Below, one piece after another: positions 56,336 through 64,000 of a DNA stretch of 64,000 nucleotides. The notes below the pieces were generated by a model. That model did not search any database and was not told the DNA's origin. It was given only the letters and a program-made list of their open reading frames with translations. The translations under genes were made by a program, and so were the position numbers. The DNA comes from Salinicola endophyticus (GTDB taxonomy: Bacteria > Pseudomonadota > Gammaproteobacteria > Pseudomonadales > Halomonadaceae): assembly GCF_040536835.1 (NCBI RefSeq), contig NZ_CP159578.1, forward strand, positions 2,294,001 to 2,358,000. Reading direction: 5' to 3'. Positions within the stretch are counted from its first letter, which is position 1; every line of letters begins with the position of its first letter.

Positions 56336-57040
56336 ATGCAAACCATCGGCCTCATCGGTGCCATGGAGCAGGAAGTCACCCTGCTCGCCTCGCAGTTGGA
56401 AGACGCGCGCGTCGAACGTCACGCCGGCGCCACCTTCCACTGCGGCCGTCGCCACGGCGTCGAGATCGTGCTGCTGCAGTCGGGCATCGGCAAGGTCAAT
56501 GCCGCCGTCGGCACCACTCAGATGATGACGCGCTTCCGCCCCGATGCGGTGATCAACACCGGCTCGGCGGGCGGCTTCGGCGCCGAGCTGGAGGTCGGCG
56601 ACGTGGTCATCTCCAGCGAAGTACGCCATCACGATGTCGATGTCACCGCCTTCGGCTACGCCCTGGGTCAGGTGCCGGGCATGCCGGCGTCATTCGCCCC
56701 CGCGCCCGAACTGGTCAGCGCCGCACGCGCAAGCATCGAGAATCTCGGCGAGCTGCGCGTGTTCGAGGGCCTGATCTGCACCGGCGACAGCTTCATGTCA
56801 GACCCGGCCAGGGTCGAGGGGCTGCGGGCACACTTCCCCGAGATGCTGGCGATCGAGATGGAAGCGGCGGCGATCGCTCAGACCTGCCACCTCTTCGACT
56901 GCCCGTTCGTGGTCATTCGCGCGCTTTCGGATATTGCCGGCAAGTCATCGCACCTCTCCTTCGACGCCTTCCTGGAGCGTGCAGCCACCCACTCGGCGCG
57001 CATGGTCGACGCCATCGTCGCGCGCCTGGCGACGCACTGA
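56336..57040 (+). CDS. mtnN: 5'-methylthioadenosine/S-adenosylhomocysteine nucleosidase
   Basis: A 234-residue nucleosidase that cleaves adenine from methylthioadenosine and S-adenosylhomocysteine, recycling SAM by-products. IGLIGAMEQEV carries the catalytic Glu, INTGSAGGFG the phosphate-site loop, TGDSFM and EMEAAAIAQTC the substrate site, and VIRALSDIA the catalytic Asp. The ATG at 56336 directly follows an in-frame GTG. It lies 28 bp after folD, in the same direction. Confidence 0.96.
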   Translation: MQTIGLIGAMEQEVTLLASQLEDARVERHAGATFHCGRRHGVEIVLLQSGIGKVNAAVGTTQMMTRFRPDAVINTGSAGGFGAELEVGDVVISSEVRHHDVDVTAFGYALGQVPGMPASFAPAPELVSAARASIENLGELRVFEGLICTGDSFMSDPARVEGLRAHFPEMLAIEMEAAAIAQTCHLFDCPFVVIRALSDIAGKSSHLSFDAFLERAATHSARMVDAIVARLATH

Positions 57041-57098
57041 CACACCCGATTTGAGGCGCCCGGAAACCACAGACTCTGACAACGACCGCCGCTGAAAA

Positions 57099-57133
57099 CG
57101 AATAGGCCCCGCCGGATCGGCGGGGCCTATTCG
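57099..57133. terminator. Long terminator hairpin between mtnN and cysS
   Basis: Arms cgaataggccccgccg (57099-57114) and cggcggggcctattcg (57118-57133) form a perfect 16-bp stem with a 3-nt loop, between converging genes. The right arm's tattcg is part of a 13-nt direct repeat (57128-57140 and 57146-57158). Confidence 0.85.
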
Positions 57134-57217
57134 TCACTGGCCGGGTATTCGTCACTGGCAAAGACACGGCAACAGTCGCCGACGCAGCTTTCGCGCTCGG
57201 TCGCGGCCGTCTTCAGC

Positions 57218-58618
57218 TCAGTCGCCAGCCGCCTCCAGACTCCAGCGGGTGCCCTCGCGGGAATCCTTGAGCACGATACCCAGCGCCGCCAGCTCGTCGC
57301 GAATCCGGTCGGCGGCGGCAAAATCGCGCTCGCGCTTGGCCTGGGCCCGCGCCTCGATGCGCGCCTCGATCTCCGCCTCCGCCAGCGGCAGCGCCTGGGC
57401 GCCGGCCTTGAGAAAGTCAGCCGGCTCGCGCTCGAGCAGGCCCAGCACCCCGGCCAGGCGCTTGAGCTCGAACGCCAGCGCCGCGGCCCTTAGAGCATCC
57501 GTGTCGCGCAAGCGATTGACCTCGCGCACCAGCTCGAACAGTACCGACAGCGCTTCGGGCGTATTGAAGTCATCGTTCATTGCTGCACTGAAACGGGCCG
57601 CGTAGTCCGGCGCGACCTCGCCCTGACACGGCTTGACGCCATCCAGCGCGTGGTAGAAGCGCTCCAGCGAGCGCCGCGCCTCACCGAGGGAGGCCGGCGC
57701 ATAGTTGATCGGGCTGCGGTAGTGGCTGGCCACCAACAGGTAGCGCACCACCTCCGGATCATGACTCTCGAGCACTTCACGAATGGTGAAGAAGTTGCCC
57801 AGCGACTTGGACATCTTCTCCTGATCGACGCGCACCGCTCCGGCGTGCATCCACACATTGACGTAGGGCTTGCCGGTGGCGGCCTCGCTCTGGGCAATCT
57901 CGTTCTCGTGGTGGGGAAAGGTCAGATCGGGCCCACCGCCATGAATATCGAACGTTTCGCCCAGGCAGCAGGTCGACATCGCCGAGCACTCGATGTGCCA
58001 GCCCGGACGCCCTTCGCTCCATGGCGAGGGCCAGCTCGCCTCATTCGGCTTGGCGGCTTTCCACAACACGAAGTCGAGCGGGTCCTCCTTGTGGGAGTCG
58101 ACCTCGACCCGTGCCCCGGCCCGCATCTCGTCCAGATTGCGGTTGTTGAGCTTGCCGTAGGCGGCAAACCGACGCACGCGGTAGTAGACGTCACCGTTGT
58201 CCGCGGCATAGGCGTAGCCGTTGTCGATCAGGCGCTGGATCATCGCCACGATCTCGTGGATATGGCCAGTGGCGCGGGGCTCCAGATCCGGACGCAGCAC
58301 GCCCAGGCGCGCCTCGTCTTCGTGCATTGCCGCGATCATGCGCTCGGTCAGCGCCGAGATCGGCTCACCGTTCTCCTCGGCGCGCTTGAGGATCTTGTCA
58401 TCGATATCGGTGATGTTGCGCACATAGGTGACGTCGAGCCCGGTCTGGCGCAGCCAGCGGGTGATCACGTCGAACGCCACCATTACCCGGGCATGGCCCA
58501 GGTGGCAGTAGTCGTAGACCGTCATGCCACAGACGTACATGCGCAGCTTGCCGGGCTCGATCGGTTGCAGCGGCGCCTTGCGCCGCGTCAGCGTGCTATA
58601 GACCTGCAGCTCACTCAT
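57218..58618 (-). CDS. cysS: Cysteinyl-tRNA synthetase
   Basis: A 466-residue class I synthetase. The HIGH-type motif is CHLGHAR, KMSKS is EKMSKSLGN near residue 266, and the zinc site includes the Cys in [18 protein letters not shown] and the [11 protein letters not shown] segment. It charges tRNA-Cys. The ATG at 58618 overlaps the glnS stop as ATGA, so the two synthetases form a coupled pair. Confidence 0.97.
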   Translation of the reverse strand: MSELQVYSTLTRRKAPLQPIEPGKLRMYVCGMTVYDYCHLGHARVMVAFDVITRWLRQTGLDVTYVRNITDIDDKILKRAEENGEPISALTERMIAAMHEDEARLGVLRPDLEPRATGHIHEIVAMIQRLIDNGYAYAADNGDVYYRVRRFAAYGKLNNRNLDEMRAGARVEVDSHKEDPLDFVLWKAAKPNEASWPSPWSEGRPGWHIECSAMSTCCLGETFDIHGGGPDLTFPHHENEIAQSEAATGKPYVNVWMHAGAVRVDQEKMSKSLGNFFTIREVLESHDPEVVRYLLVASHYRSPINYAPASLGEARRSLERFYHALDGVKPCQGEVAPDYAARFSAAMNDDFNTPEALSVLFELVREVNRLRDTDALRAAALAFELKRLAGVLGLLEREPADFLKAGAQALPLAEAEIEARIEARAQAKRERDFAAADRIRDELAALGIVLKDSREGTRWSLEAAGD

Positions 58619-60327
58619 GCCGTCCCCTGCTGCTTCTGCTGAATCTTGGCCCAGGAATCCTTGAGTCCGACCGTACGATTGAACACCAGCTTGCCATCGC
58701 GACAGGCGTGACGGTCGGCGCAGAAGTAGCCCACGCGCTCGAACTGATAGCGCGCCTCGGGCGCCGCATCCGCGAGCGCCGGCTCGGCGATGCCGTGCAC
58801 GGTGACCAGTGACTCGGGGTTGAGATGATCGAGGAAGTCGGCGTCCTTGTCGCGATCCGGCGCCTCATCGAGGAACAGGTTGTCATAGAGACGGACTTCC
58901 ACCGGCACGCCGTGCTCGGCGCTGACCCAGTGGATCACCCCTTTCACCTTGCGCCCCTCGGGATTCTTGCCCAAGGTCTCGAAGTCGACCGAGCAGTGCA
59001 GCGCCGTGATCTCGCCGCTGGCGTCCTTGATCACCTCGTCGCAGCGGATCACGTAGCCGTTGCGCAGGCGCACCTCCTTGCCCGGCGCCAGCCGGAAGAA
59101 CTTCTTCGGCGGCTCCTCCATGAAGTCGTCACGGTCGATCCAGATCTCGCGGGTCAGCGGCAGGCGCCGGGTACCCATGTCTTCACGCGCCGGATGCCCC
59201 GGCACCTCGAACACTTCGCCGTGGTCGGCAGCGACGTTGGTCAGCACCACCTTGAGCGGGTTGAGCACGCACATCGCGCGCGGCGCGTTGTCTTCCAGAT
59301 CGGAGCGAATCGCGAAGTGCAGCATGGCGATGTCGACCACATTGGCCGCCCGGCTGACCCCGGTCATGTCGCAGAACTTGCGCAGCGAGGCCGGCGTGTA
59401 ACCGCGCCGGCGCAGCCCCGAGATGGTGGGCATGCGCGGATCGTCCCAGCCATCCACCACCTGCTCGTCGACCAGCAGCTTGAGCTTGCGCTTGGAGGTC
59501 ACGGTGTAGTTGACGTTCATCCGCGCGAATTCGGTCTGGCGCGGCTGCGACGGCACCGGCAGATGCGCCAGGAACCACTCGTAGAGCGGGCGGTGATCCT
59601 CGAACTCGAGCGTGCACAGCGAATGGGTGATGCCCTCGATCGCATCCGACTGGCCATGCGCGAAGTCATAGGAGGGATAGATCTTCCAGGCATCGCCGGT
59701 CTGGTGGTGATGGGCGTGGCGAATCCGGTAGAGGATCGGGTCGCGCAGATTGATATTCGGCGCGGCCATGTCGATCTTGGCCCGCAGCACCTTGGCCCCC
59801 TCGGCGAACTCGCCCACCCGCATGCGCTCCAGCAGGTCGAGGTTCTCCTCCACGCCGCGCTCGCGGTAGGGGCTCGGCCGCCCCGGCTCGGTCAGGGTGC
59901 CACGGTATTCGCGGATCTCTTCCGGCGAGAGATCGTCGACATACGCCAGACCTTCGCGCACCAGATGCTGGGCCCAGGCATAGAGCTGATCGAAGTAGCT
60001 CGAGGCGTAGCGCACCTCACCGCTCCAGCGATAGCCGAGCCACTCGATATCCTCGCGAATGGCGTCGATATAAGCCTGCTCTTCCTTGGCCGGATTGGTG
60101 TCGTCGAAGCGCAGATGACAGCGACCGCCGAACTGTTCCGCCAGACCGAAATTGACCCAGATCGACTTGGCGTGACCGATGTGCAGAAAGCCGTTGGGCT
60201 CCGGCGGAAAGCGGGTCACGATCGTCTGGGCCTGCCCCGATTCGATCTCGTCACGAATCTGATTGCGCAGAAAATTCGGGGCTCCGTGCTGGGTATCGTC
60301 GTTCTCGACGCGACTCTCGACGCTCAT
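58615..60327 (-). CDS. glnS: Glutaminyl-tRNA synthetase
   Basis: A 570-residue class I synthetase. The HIGH motif is [16 protein letters not shown], the KMSKS-like motif VTSKRKL, and FDDTNP plus [29 protein letters not shown] line the active site; the C-terminal half is the anticodon-binding double barrel. The ATG at 60327 gives the usual N-terminus; 33 upstream open codons are not conserved. It is divergent from ppiB. Confidence 0.97.
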   Translation of the reverse strand: MSVESRVENDDTQHGAPNFLRNQIRDEIESGQAQTIVTRFPPEPNGFLHIGHAKSIWVNFGLAEQFGGRCHLRFDDTNPAKEEQAYIDAIREDIEWLGYRWSGEVRYASSYFDQLYAWAQHLVREGLAYVDDLSPEEIREYRGTLTEPGRPSPYRERGVEENLDLLERMRVGEFAEGAKVLRAKIDMAAPNINLRDPILYRIRHAHHHQTGDAWKIYPSYDFAHGQSDAIEGITHSLCTLEFEDHRPLYEWFLAHLPVPSQPRQTEFARMNVNYTVTSKRKLKLLVDEQVVDGWDDPRMPTISGLRRRGYTPASLRKFCDMTGVSRAANVVDIAMLHFAIRSDLEDNAPRAMCVLNPLKVVLTNVAADHGEVFEVPGHPAREDMGTRRLPLTREIWIDRDDFMEEPPKKFFRLAPGKEVRLRNGYVIRCDEVIKDASGEITALHCSVDFETLGKNPEGRKVKGVIHWVSAEHGVPVEVRLYDNLFLDEAPDRDKDADFLDHLNPESLVTVHGIAEPALADAAPEARYQFERVGYFCADRHACRDGKLVFNRTVGLKDSWAKIQQKQQGTA

Positions 60328-60507
60328 GGAATGCAGACAACCTCTGTAATTCGTCGGACCGTGCAATGACGGCGCTGGTGAAGGCAGGTTAACACGCGTG
60401 CCGGGCGGTTTCTCCCGCCCGCGCAAAGCGGCTATTATAGCGCGACGCGCGGTCTCGGCGCCAAGCCGGCGCCGGCCCGGAACACGCCCTTTCGCTCAGG
60501 AAATCCC

Positions 60508-60999
60508 ATGATCGTTCTGCACACCAATAACGGCATCATCAAACTCGAGCTGGACGCCGACAAGGCGCCCAAGACGGCCGCCAATTTCGAGCAGTACGTC
60601 CGCGATGGCCACTACGACGGCACCCTGTTTCACCGTGTGATCGATGGTTTCATGGTTCAGGGCGGCGGCTTCGATACCGACTTCGAACAGAAAGCGACGC
60701 GGGCACCGATCGAGAACGAAGCCGACAACGGCCTCACCAACCGGAAAGGCAGCGTCGCCATGGCGCGCACCCAGGACCCGCACTCGGCCAGCGCGCAGTT
60801 CTTCATCAACGTCTCCGACAACGACTTCCTCAACCACCGCGACAAGAGCCTGCCGGGCTGGGGCTACTGCGTGTTCGGCAACGTCGTCGGGGGTATGGAC
60901 GTGGTCGACCGTATCCGCCAGGTCACCACCGGGCGCCGCGGCATGCACAGCGACGTGCCGGTCGAGGATGTGATCATCGAACGCGCCGAAATCGTCTGA
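60508..60999 (+). CDS. ppiB: Cytoplasmic cyclophilin-type peptidyl-prolyl isomerase PpiB
   Basis: A 163-residue cyclophilin without signal peptide. The catalytic Arg and Phe are in [15 protein letters not shown], and the ligand site continues in [25 protein letters not shown] and [17 protein letters not shown]. It accelerates cis-trans proline isomerisation. A TATTATAG sequence at about 60432 could be part of its promoter. It precedes lpxH by 58 bp. Confidence 0.96.
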   Translation: MIVLHTNNGIIKLELDADKAPKTAANFEQYVRDGHYDGTLFHRVIDGFMVQGGGFDTDFEQKATRAPIENEADNGLTNRKGSVAMARTQDPHSASAQFFINVSDNDFLNHRDKSLPGWGYCVFGNVVGGMDVVDRIRQVTTGRRGMHSDVPVEDVIIERAEIV

Positions 61000-61057
61000 G
61001 CGGGCACTGCTCGCCTCCCCCAACGCCTTATCGACCGCCACTGCCATCGAGTCCACC

Positions 61058-61783
61058 ATGCAACTGCTGATCGCCGACCTGCATCTACAACCCGACCAGC
61101 CCGAGATCGCCCAGGGTTTCATCGACTACCTGCGCGGACCCGCCCGCGAGGCCTCGGCACTGACCATTCTCGGCGACCTGTTCGAAGCGTGGATCGGCGA
61201 TGACTACCGCGGCGAGTTCGAGCAGCGCATCATCGCCGAGCTGCGCGCCTGCCATGACGCCGGCACCCGGCTCGCCTTCATGCACGGCAACCGCGACTTC
61301 CTGATCGGAGAGGCCTTCGCCGCCGACAGCGGCTGCGCCCTGCTCGAGGACCCCACCGTGGTCGAGCTGGGCGGGCGTCGCGCCCTGCTGATGCACGGCG
61401 ACAGCCTGTGCACCGGTGACACCGCCTATATGGCGTTCCGCCGCCAGGCCCGCGATCCGGCATGGCAGGCCCAGATCCTGGCGCTGCCGGTGGAGGAGCG
61501 CCTGGCGCTGGCGCGCAAGCTGCGCCAGCAGTCCGGCGAGGCCAACTCCAACAAGGCCGAGGACATCATGGATGTGACCCCGGCGGCGGTGGTCGATACG
61601 CTGCGCGCGCATGAATCGCGCCTGCTGATCCATGGCCACACCCACCGCCCGGCGGTGCACGAGCTGGAGGTCGACGGCGAGCGCGCCGAGCGCTATGTCA
61701 TCGGCGACTGGCGGCCCGATCAGGGCTGGCAGCTCAGAGTCGAGGGCGACGACATTACGCTGGAGTCTTTCGCCCTCGCCTGA
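61058..61783 (+). CDS. lpxH: UDP-2,3-diacylglucosamine diphosphatase LpxH
   Basis: A 241-residue metallophosphatase of lipid A synthesis that converts UDP-2,3-diacylglucosamine to lipid X. Metal-binding blocks are IADLHL, ILGDLFEAWIGDD, FMHGNRDFLIG, LMHGDSLCTGD and the C-terminal LIHGHTHRPAVH. It acts on the inner face of the inner membrane. It probably shares a transcript with ppiB. Confidence 0.96.
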   Translation: MQLLIADLHLQPDQPEIAQGFIDYLRGPAREASALTILGDLFEAWIGDDYRGEFEQRIIAELRACHDAGTRLAFMHGNRDFLIGEAFAADSGCALLEDPTVVELGGRRALLMHGDSLCTGDTAYMAFRRQARDPAWQAQILALPVEERLALARKLRQQSGEANSNKAEDIMDVTPAAVVDTLRAHESRLLIHGHTHRPAVHELEVDGERAERYVIGDWRPDQGWQLRVEGDDITLESFALA

Positions 61784-61802
61784 ACCGGCCTTTCCCGTCA
61801 CC

Positions 61803-61836
61803 GGCCCCGCCTGAGTCTACGCGCAACGGCGGGGCC
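61803..61836. terminator. Hairpin between convergent lpxH and the ATPase gene
   Basis: Arms ggccccgcc (61803-61811) and ggcggggcc (61828-61836) form a 9-bp GC stem with a 16-nt loop, 20 bp after the lpxH stop. There is no long T-tract on either strand. Confidence 0.6.
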
Positions 61837-61913
61837 TGCGGTGCGACCGCTCGTCCCCTGATGTCACTGCCCAACGCTCGTCGCCCCACCCTTGACGGGT
61901 GGTGTGCCTTTAG

Positions 61914-64000
61914 TCAGCCATGCCGCGCCCGAGTCGTGGCGCTTCGCCGGCCACGCCGGGGGCGCTGTGGCGGATGCGCATCGGCGCTGAGATTGTCGAG
62001 CAGCGTACGCCAGCGAATCAGCACCGGCGCGTCGGAGAGCGCGACCTCGCCCAGGCGATAGCGCAGCGCGCGCTGGCTCTCCGCATCCCCGGGGTCCACC
62101 AGGGTCAACCACAGCGCCAGGCTGTTCAACTCGAGATGGGCGCAGCCGGCATCCTCTGCCCAGGACCGCGCCTCGGCAATCAGCGCCTCGATCTCGGCCA
62201 GCGGCCGACCCTGACGGTGCTGGATTCGTGCCATCTGCAGCAGCAACTGCGGCAGCATGGTCGAGCGATTGTCGCGGGCCTGCTCCAGGCACGGCAGCAG
62301 GTAGTGCGCCGCGCGTTCGAGCTGATCGAGCGCCAGACAGGCGTCGCCATACCATAGCGAAGCGCGCTGGTGGCGGGCCCGGCCGGTGAGCTCGATCAGC
62401 CGCTCGACCCCCGACTCGACCTGATCCAGACCGGCCGCATCACCGGCCAGCGCCTGCCCCCAGCCGAGCACGCAGAGCGCCTCCAGATGCCAGCGCCGCA
62501 GATCCTGAGAACGGGTCATTTCGAAAGCCCGCTGGCCACGCTCCAGGGCCAGGTGGACATGCCCCAGCTGACGATAGAGCGAGGCGGCAAAGATCAGCGC
62601 CATGGCCAGCGATGCCGGATGGCCGATACTCTCCGCCAGCCGGATCGCCGCTTCCATCTGCTGTTCGGCGCGACGATAGTCGCCGCGCAGGCAGAGTGCC
62701 CAGCTCTGATAGCAGCTGGCAGCCACCTGCGGGTGATCCGAGTAAGGCAGCCACTCGAGCACCATCGGCTGATGCAACGGATCGATCTGCTCCAGATGCT
62801 CGAAGGCACGCCCCACCTCACCACTCCAGTACTCGCCGTAGGCGCGGGCATAGAGCGCCAGACGACGGTAGCGCGGGTCGTCGATCCGCTGTGCCAGCTC
62901 GCGCAGATGCTCGGCCAGGGCGTCGGCATCGCGGTTGGCGTAGCGCTGGCTGGCACCGACCCATAGCCCCCAGGTGACCAGGAAGGCCTGATCCCCGGCA
63001 TCCTCCTCCTGGGCGGGCCCATCGCGCCACAGCTGCTGCGCCTCGATGAAGCACGCCTGGGCCGGGCGCGAGCCATGCCCTTCGAGCGCGTAATAGGCCT
63101 GCCCCTGCACTGTCAGCAGGCTGATCCGTCGTTCTGCCGCCCCACCCGGCACGCGCGCCAGGCAGGTAAGGCCCGCTTCGGCCAGGCGCAGTGCGGTGCG
63201 GTTGGCGCTGGCGCGCAGGGCGCCACGCGCCGCCATCTCGAAATAACGGGCGCCGCGCCCCGGGTCCCCGCTGCGCTGCAGATGCTCGGCGAAATCGCCG
63301 GGATGACGGCTGATCCAGGCCGGACGCTGGGACTCGATCAGCATCACCAGACGGCCGTGCAGGGTCACGCGGACATCCTGGGGGCAGGACAGATAGGCGG
63401 CCTCGTGCAGCAGCGGGTGGGTGAACTGGAAATCGAAGGGCGCGCTCTCGCACGGCTCGATGATCTCGAGCCGACGCATCTGCTCGAGCGCCACCCGCAG
63501 CGCCGCATCGGTGGTATCGAGACACGCCCTGAGCAGCGCGGTCTCGAACTGGCGCCCGCACACCGCCGCCATGTGCGCCACGCTGCGATCCTGGTGCAGC
63601 TGATCGATGCGGCTGGCGAGCAGCCCCAGCAGCCCACGCGGCAAAGCAGCGGCATCGAGGGTGCGCCCCTCCCGGCGGTCGATCTCGAGCCAGCGGCAGA
63701 TCTCCTGCAGATAGAGCGGCACGCCCTCACAGCGCGCGATCAGCTGCTCGCGCAGGCAGGGGTCCAGCGTCAGGCAGTGGCGCCGGGCGAGCACGTCGAG
63801 CATCTCGGCCGACTGCTCGGGCCCCAGACGTGCGAGCGCGATCTGCTGGTCCCAGTTGAGCCGGATCGACGGCATCTCGCGGTTCTGATGCGAAGCCAGC
63901 AGCAGCAGCGAGGAGTGGATCGGCAGGCGCACCTGCAGATTGTGCAGCACCTTGAGCGAAGGCTCGTCGAGCCACTGCAGATCGTCGATGATCATCACCA
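61914..64000 (-). CDS. Large AAA-type ATPase/TPR regulator, C-terminal part (truncated by window end)
   Basis: The frame is open to the window edge, so the N-terminus, including any Walker A site, lies outside. What is seen is about 695 residues. It begins at the Walker B segment MIIDDLQWLDEPS, followed by a STAND/AAA-16-type ATPase remainder with RLGPEQSAEMLDVLARR and EGVPLYLQEICRWL, a winged-helix-like region (about 140-200) and then some 450 residues of helical TPR-like repeats (for example AAIRLAESIGHPASLAMALIFAASLYRQLGH). The C-terminus is basic and has no LuxR helix-turn-helix, so any kinase, cyclase or DNA-binding domain must be N-terminal. Function not assigned. Confidence 0.78.
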   Translation of the reverse strand, partial: VMIIDDLQWLDEPSLKVLHNLQVRLPIHSSLLLLASHQNREMPSIRLNWDQQIALARLGPEQSAEMLDVLARRHCLTLDPCLREQLIARCEGVPLYLQEICRWLEIDRREGRTLDAAALPRGLLGLLASRIDQLHQDRSVAHMAAVCGRQFETALLRACLDTTDAALRVALEQMRRLEIIEPCESAPFDFQFTHPLLHEAAYLSCPQDVRVTLHGRLVMLIESQRPAWISRHPGDFAEHLQRSGDPGRGARYFEMAARGALRASANRTALRLAEAGLTCLARVPGGAAERRISLLTVQGQAYYALEGHGSRPAQACFIEAQQLWRDGPAQEEDAGDQAFLVTWGLWVGASQRYANRDADALAEHLRELAQRIDDPRYRRLALYARAYGEYWSGEVGRAFEHLEQIDPLHQPMVLEWLPYSDHPQVAASCYQSWALCLRGDYRRAEQQMEAAIRLAESIGHPASLAMALIFAASLYRQLGHVHLALERGQRAFEMTRSQDLRRWHLEALCVLGWGQALAGDAAGLDQVESGVERLIELTGRARHQRASLWYGDACLALDQLERAAHYLLPCLEQARDNRSTMLPQLLLQMARIQHRQGRPLAEIEALIAEARSWAEDAGCAHLELNSLALWLTLVDPGDAESQRALRYRLGEVALSDAPVLIRWRTLLDNLSADAHPPQRPRRGRRSATTRARHG

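Noticed and set aside
1-64000. CRISPR arrays, insertion sequences, prophage or toxin-antitoxin genes
   Set aside because: No regularly spaced repeats, transposase, integrase or phage-type genes were seen anywhere in the window.

Overview
The window is GC-rich, almost fully coding chromosomal DNA from a gammaproteobacterium. The gene set points to the Halomonadaceae (Halomonas, Salinicola or Kushneria type). It has an enteric-style flagellar programme (flhDC, fliA, flhE, cheZ) outside the Enterobacterales, a cyanide-insensitive-type cytochrome bd operon, and the usual gammaproteobacterial blocks tig-clpP-clpX-lon-hupB-ppiD and cysS-glnS/ppiB-lpxH. The family assignment is inference from gene content. 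I see no insertion sequence, prophage, CRISPR array or plasmid feature.

Layout. 1-5.8 kb: end of a SulP anion transporter, an AGE-family sugar isomerase, and a glutarate catabolism module (CsiR-type regulator, glutaryl-CoA dehydrogenase, class III CoA-transferase). 5.9-11.8 kb: cydA-cydB-cydD-cydC, a short-Q-loop cytochrome bd oxidase with its ABC assembly exporter. 12.1-17 kb: a Na+/Ca2+ exchanger and pqiABC. 17.2-39.3 kb: a 22 kb flagellar and chemotaxis island entirely on the minus strand. In transcription order it runs fliD-fliS-fliT-fliK-fhlB, flhD-flhC, motA-motB, cheA-cheW, two MCPs, cheR-cheB-cheY-cheZ, flhB-flhA-flhE, fliA. 39.6-44.4 kb: an uncharacterised protein, then a tightly coupled run of CBS protein, asparaginase, queC, queE, queD and a YkgJ protein. 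44.6-54.4 kb: an oxidoreductase, then ppiD, hupB, lon, clpX, clpP and tig. 54.7-55.2 kb: four tRNA genes, including a tandem pair of identical tRNA-His. 55.4-64 kb: folD, mtnN, cysS, glnS, ppiB, lpxH and the truncated end of a large ATPase/TPR regulator.

How it works together. FlhDC is the flagellar master activator and FliA (sigma-28) the late-gene sigma factor; both are encoded here. Six sites matching the sigma-28 consensus (TAAA, 15-16 nt, GCCGATAA) can be read upstream of fliD, motA, cheA, both MCP genes and cheY. The island therefore shows regulator, sigma factor and target promoters together. Flagellin itself (fliC) is not in the window.

Most of the window is well-known core biology and I did not find a convincing wholly new system. 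The items most worth a second look are the sigma-28 promoter set (including one that overlaps the cheB stop codon and a hairpin), the CsiR regulator paired with the glutaryl-CoA pathway, a 34-bp near-perfect palindrome upstream of gcdH, the coupling of asparaginase to queuosine-precursor genes with a duplicated, half-degenerate QueD, the CheR/CheB tether pentapeptide on a PAS-MCP that overlaps cheR, and the 166-residue unknown protein beside fliD.
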